Below, in pieces: positions 63,346 to 64,000 of a stretch of DNA of 64,000 bases (position 1 is its first letter; the number at the start of each line of letters is the position of its first letter). The DNA comes from Progne subis subis. Taxonomy: Eukaryota; Chordata; Aves; Passeriformes; Hirundinidae. The stretch is from NCBI GenBank assembly GCA_022316685.1, contig JAKJHU010000039.1:1054001-1118000 (forward strand), read 5' to 3'. The notes below the pieces were generated by a model. The model was not told the origin of the DNA. It searched no databases and saw only the letters and a program-made list of their open reading frames with translations. Position numbers and translations under genes: made by a program.

Positions 63346-64000
63346 AAACTTTTCCAAAAAAGATACAACTGAATATATGAAACTAAGAACTAAATTAAAA
63401 GAATTAGAAGTCTAAAAGGTTAGGGGCCCTCGTTCAGGTAAGCATGCAAGCACATGTGTGTTCCTACTCAGGCCAGTACATATATAACAGCTTAAGCACT
63501 GAATTGGATAGGAATGTTTCTGAGGGACTCTAAAGAGGGAAAATGCAATGCTCTTCTTGTGTCAGAGCATTACTGTTTTTCTGAAATCATACACTGGTTA
63601 TCTTTTAACCTGTGTTTGATACTTTCTTGTTGGATTCTTAATGAAACTTTAATCTAGTTCTTATTTAACTTTCTCTTTCCTTTTTTTAACAGTAGCTTTA
63701 AAAAAAACATCATGTAATTGTGTGCAGATTGATTCTACGAACTGTGTATAAAAAGAAAATCAATGTGTGAAGCCTACCATGTAAACAAGTAAAGAGAAAT
63801 ATTTCAATACTTATTTACTGAATAATCCATAGTTCTAGGAAATGTGGATTGTTCTGTAAATACGTAATCATAGACTACTTTATTTGATGGCCTATTTTAG
63901 CAGCTTCTCTGGAGTTACAGTAGGCTGTCACATATACATACTTTTAACTTTTTAAGATTGGATTTTTGGGATCTGCCATCATAGCTTCATAGGAAACATC
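63346..64000. other. Intergenic DNA at the window end
   Basis: AT-rich DNA with no exon, repeat or RNA gene that I recognise. By synteny the next gene should be ITPKA, but none of it is visible. Confidence 0.5.

Overview
The window is vertebrate nuclear DNA, and the evidence points to a bird. Four split, housekeeping-type genes have short exons that match human proteins I know well. The interspersed repeats are CR1-type LINE fragments with the avian tail style (tract ending in ATTCTATGA-like words). The order OIP5 - NUSAP1 - NDUFAF1 - RTF1, with the same relative orientations, is that of human 15q15.1. The species cannot be fixed from the sequence alone.

Layout. 1-7620: AT-rich DNA with no gene I can support. 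It holds one hAT-like MITE with a target duplication (604-792) and long T runs. By synteny this is the CHP1 side, but no CHP1 coding exon is visible. 7621-9299: a TG...CA-bounded, LTR-like block, read on the minus strand, with a GC-rich interior and a 46-bp tandem repeat. 10143-13871 (minus): OIP5 (Mis18-beta), 5 coding exons, 253 codons. 13872-14223: a 352-bp divergent promoter with several CCAAT boxes and a CDE-4nt-CHR motif. 14224-26235 (plus): NUSAP1, 12 coding exons, 483 codons. 26236-28223: the convergent 3' ends of NUSAP1 and NDUFAF1. 28224-33685 (minus): NDUFAF1, 4 coding exons, with a one-base insertion that makes a TAG stop and with one GC-AG intron. 34840-35435: a second CpG-island divergent promoter (NDUFAF1/RTF1) with CGGG and GCC microsatellites and an out-of-frame upstream ATG. 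35436-62095 (plus): RTF1, 18 coding exons, 670 codons, with its 3' UTR after that.

Functional links. OIP5 (centromere licensing, CENP-A loading) and NUSAP1 (spindle microtubule bundling) are both mitotic proteins that share one promoter with cell-cycle elements, which suggests joint G2/M expression. NDUFAF1 (mitochondrial complex I assembly) and RTF1 (PAF1-complex transcription elongation factor) share a constitutive-looking CpG island. Exon boundaries were worked out by hand from reading frame, GT/AG sites and remembered human protein sequences. All junction phases close, except the one NDUFAF1 lesion. I found no sign of a new multi-gene system. The most interesting points are the NDUFAF1 frameshift, the RTF1 upstream start, the CDE/CHR/NF-Y promoter and the LTR-like block.
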